In this document: piece after piece, positions 6,254-6,713 of the stretch | Position numbering within the stretch: the stretch's first letter is position 1 | How the letters are laid out: each line of letters begins with the position of its first letter | Assembly (NCBI GenBank): GCA_964636945.1 | Contig: CAZWVH010000098.1 | Span: 1 to 6,713, forward strand | Direction of reading: 5' to 3' | DNA: 6,713 nucleotides | Source of the DNA: CAZADA01 sp964636945 | Lineage (GTDB): Bacteria; Pseudomonadota; Alphaproteobacteria; Caulobacterales; Maricaulaceae | The notes under the pieces: generated by a model | Database searches by the model: none | What the model was told of the DNA's origin: nothing | Seen by the model: the letters and a program-made list of their open reading frames with translations, nothing else | Translations under genes and position numbers: made by a program

Positions 6254-6639
6254 GAAGTCCACAGAAAAAATAAAATACAGTAAATTGAGCAAAGTTGGGC
6301 TTGACAGGCAGTTTTCCCATTTCGGCACACTCAGAGTCCTTCAGGGCGCGCGGATGGCAAGTATATCCTGCTGCACTGCACAATCGCGAAGTGTAACGCA
6401 CTACTCTATTGCGCGCCCAATCAAGGCCTCCCCAACCTTTTGCTTATTGATCCAAGCAAATGCGGCGCTCAAAGGGCGTGAACGTGCCGAGCTGCGCACG
6501 CGCGGGGGCGAAAACATGGAGATTGCAGTTGGAAGGTGATGGAATTGGTCTCACGCATGGCGCCCACCAAACTGCTATAGGGCGGCGTCACGCGGCGCAA
6601 CGCGGCGCGGCCCCGCCGATGTCATGGGTGGGGGGGCTG

Positions 6640-6666
6640 ATCGGTAGTAGTTTGCCAAATACCGAT
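6640..6666. repeat. 7-bp perfect inverted repeat near the right edge
   Basis: ATCGGTA (6640-6646) and TACCGAT (6660-6666) are perfect complements around a 13-base centre (6647-6659), which itself contains TTT-GCC-AAA (6651-6659). It directly follows the run of G at 6630-6636. It could be an operator, an RNA hairpin in a leader, or chance. No U run follows on either strand, so it is not a standard terminator. Confidence 0.35.
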
Positions 6667-6713
6667 GTAACCCCACGCCAGAGCACTCGCAGTCAATTAC
6701 GAGTCTCAACTTC

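Larger units (their letters stand above)
6200..6713. other. Non-coding region upstream of the outer-membrane protein gene, to the right edge
   Basis: I see no supported gene in these 514 bases. Positions 6254-6300 are AT-rich (runs of A and T), unlike the rest of the window. Positions 6580-6640 are extremely GC-rich, with a 10-base tandem repeat (ACGCGGCGCA then ACGCGGCGCG, 6590-6609) and a run of seven G (6630-6636). Regulatory-looking features are listed separately: direct repeats at 6224-6253, a paired GANTC site at 6237-6246 and an inverted repeat at 6640-6666. Two frames stay open to the right edge (plus from ATG 6460; minus, ending at a stop at 6575), but neither encodes recognisable protein. 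The region probably carries the promoter of the outer-membrane protein gene and perhaps the leader of a gene beyond the edge. Confidence 0.5.

Noticed and set aside
6230..6255. TTCGAATC resembling a tRNA T-loop
   Set aside because: Flanking bases cannot form a T-stem on either strand, and no acceptor or anticodon arms are present. The motif is better explained as paired GANTC sites.
6501..6515. GGGGGCGAAAAC resembling the start of tmRNA
   Set aside because: No tag-peptide frame, no T-arm and no CCA partner segment upstream or downstream, including in the permuted alphaproteobacterial arrangement.
6575..6712. Minus-strand frame entering from the right edge and stopping at 6575 (46 codons)
   Set aside because: Short, with mixed codon use including TTA, and no family resemblance. 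It competes with the plus-strand open frame over the same bases.
6460..6713. Plus-strand frame open from ATG 6460 (or ATG 6619) to the right edge, up to 84 codons
   Set aside because: No ribosome site before either start, Arg/Gly/Thr-rich composition caused by the GC-rich repeat, and no recognisable motif. It could be the start of a gene beyond the edge, but the window does not support calling it.

Overview
The window looks like chromosomal core sequence from an alphaproteobacterium, probably of the Caulobacterales / Hyphomonadaceae-like group. The evidence is a moderately high G+C content, a class I aldolase next to phosphoglycerate kinase, and three small families largely confined to Alphaproteobacteria: DUF1013/TrcR, DUF1192 and DUF1465/RcdA. 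I see no insertion sequence, phage gene, CRISPR array, tRNA or rRNA.

Layout. Positions 1-4351 hold a same-strand (minus) run, read right to left: a PIG3-type NAD(P)H-quinone oxidoreductase (4351-3362), the DUF1013 regulator TrcR (3185-2436), phosphoglycerate kinase (2344-1142), a secreted four-cysteine protein of unknown function (1132-386), and the N-terminal 85 codons of class I fructose-bisphosphate aldolase (256 to the left edge). A 90-base divergent promoter region (4352-4441) separates this run from two plus-strand genes, the 63-residue DUF1192 protein (4442-4633) and the 170-residue RcdA/DUF1465 protein (4757-5269). RcdA converges on a minus-strand gene for a probable outer-membrane protein (6187-5333). 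The last 500 or so bases have no gene I can support. They contain direct repeats, an overlapping pair of GANTC (CcrM-type) sites, and an inverted repeat near the right edge.

How the genes fit together. Aldolase and phosphoglycerate kinase are glycolytic/gluconeogenic and sit in one probable transcription unit with the secreted protein between them. TrcR and RcdA are tied to cell-cycle control in this class of bacteria: RcdA is an adaptor for ClpXP proteolysis of CtrA in Caulobacter, and TrcR is annotated as a cell-cycle transcription regulator. They lie on either side of one divergent promoter. The window is mostly conserved housekeeping DNA. The parts most worth a second look are the unknown secreted protein inside the glycolytic cluster, the outer-membrane protein whose mature part lacks histidine and cysteine, and the organised repeats upstream of it. 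I found no convincing new multi-gene system.
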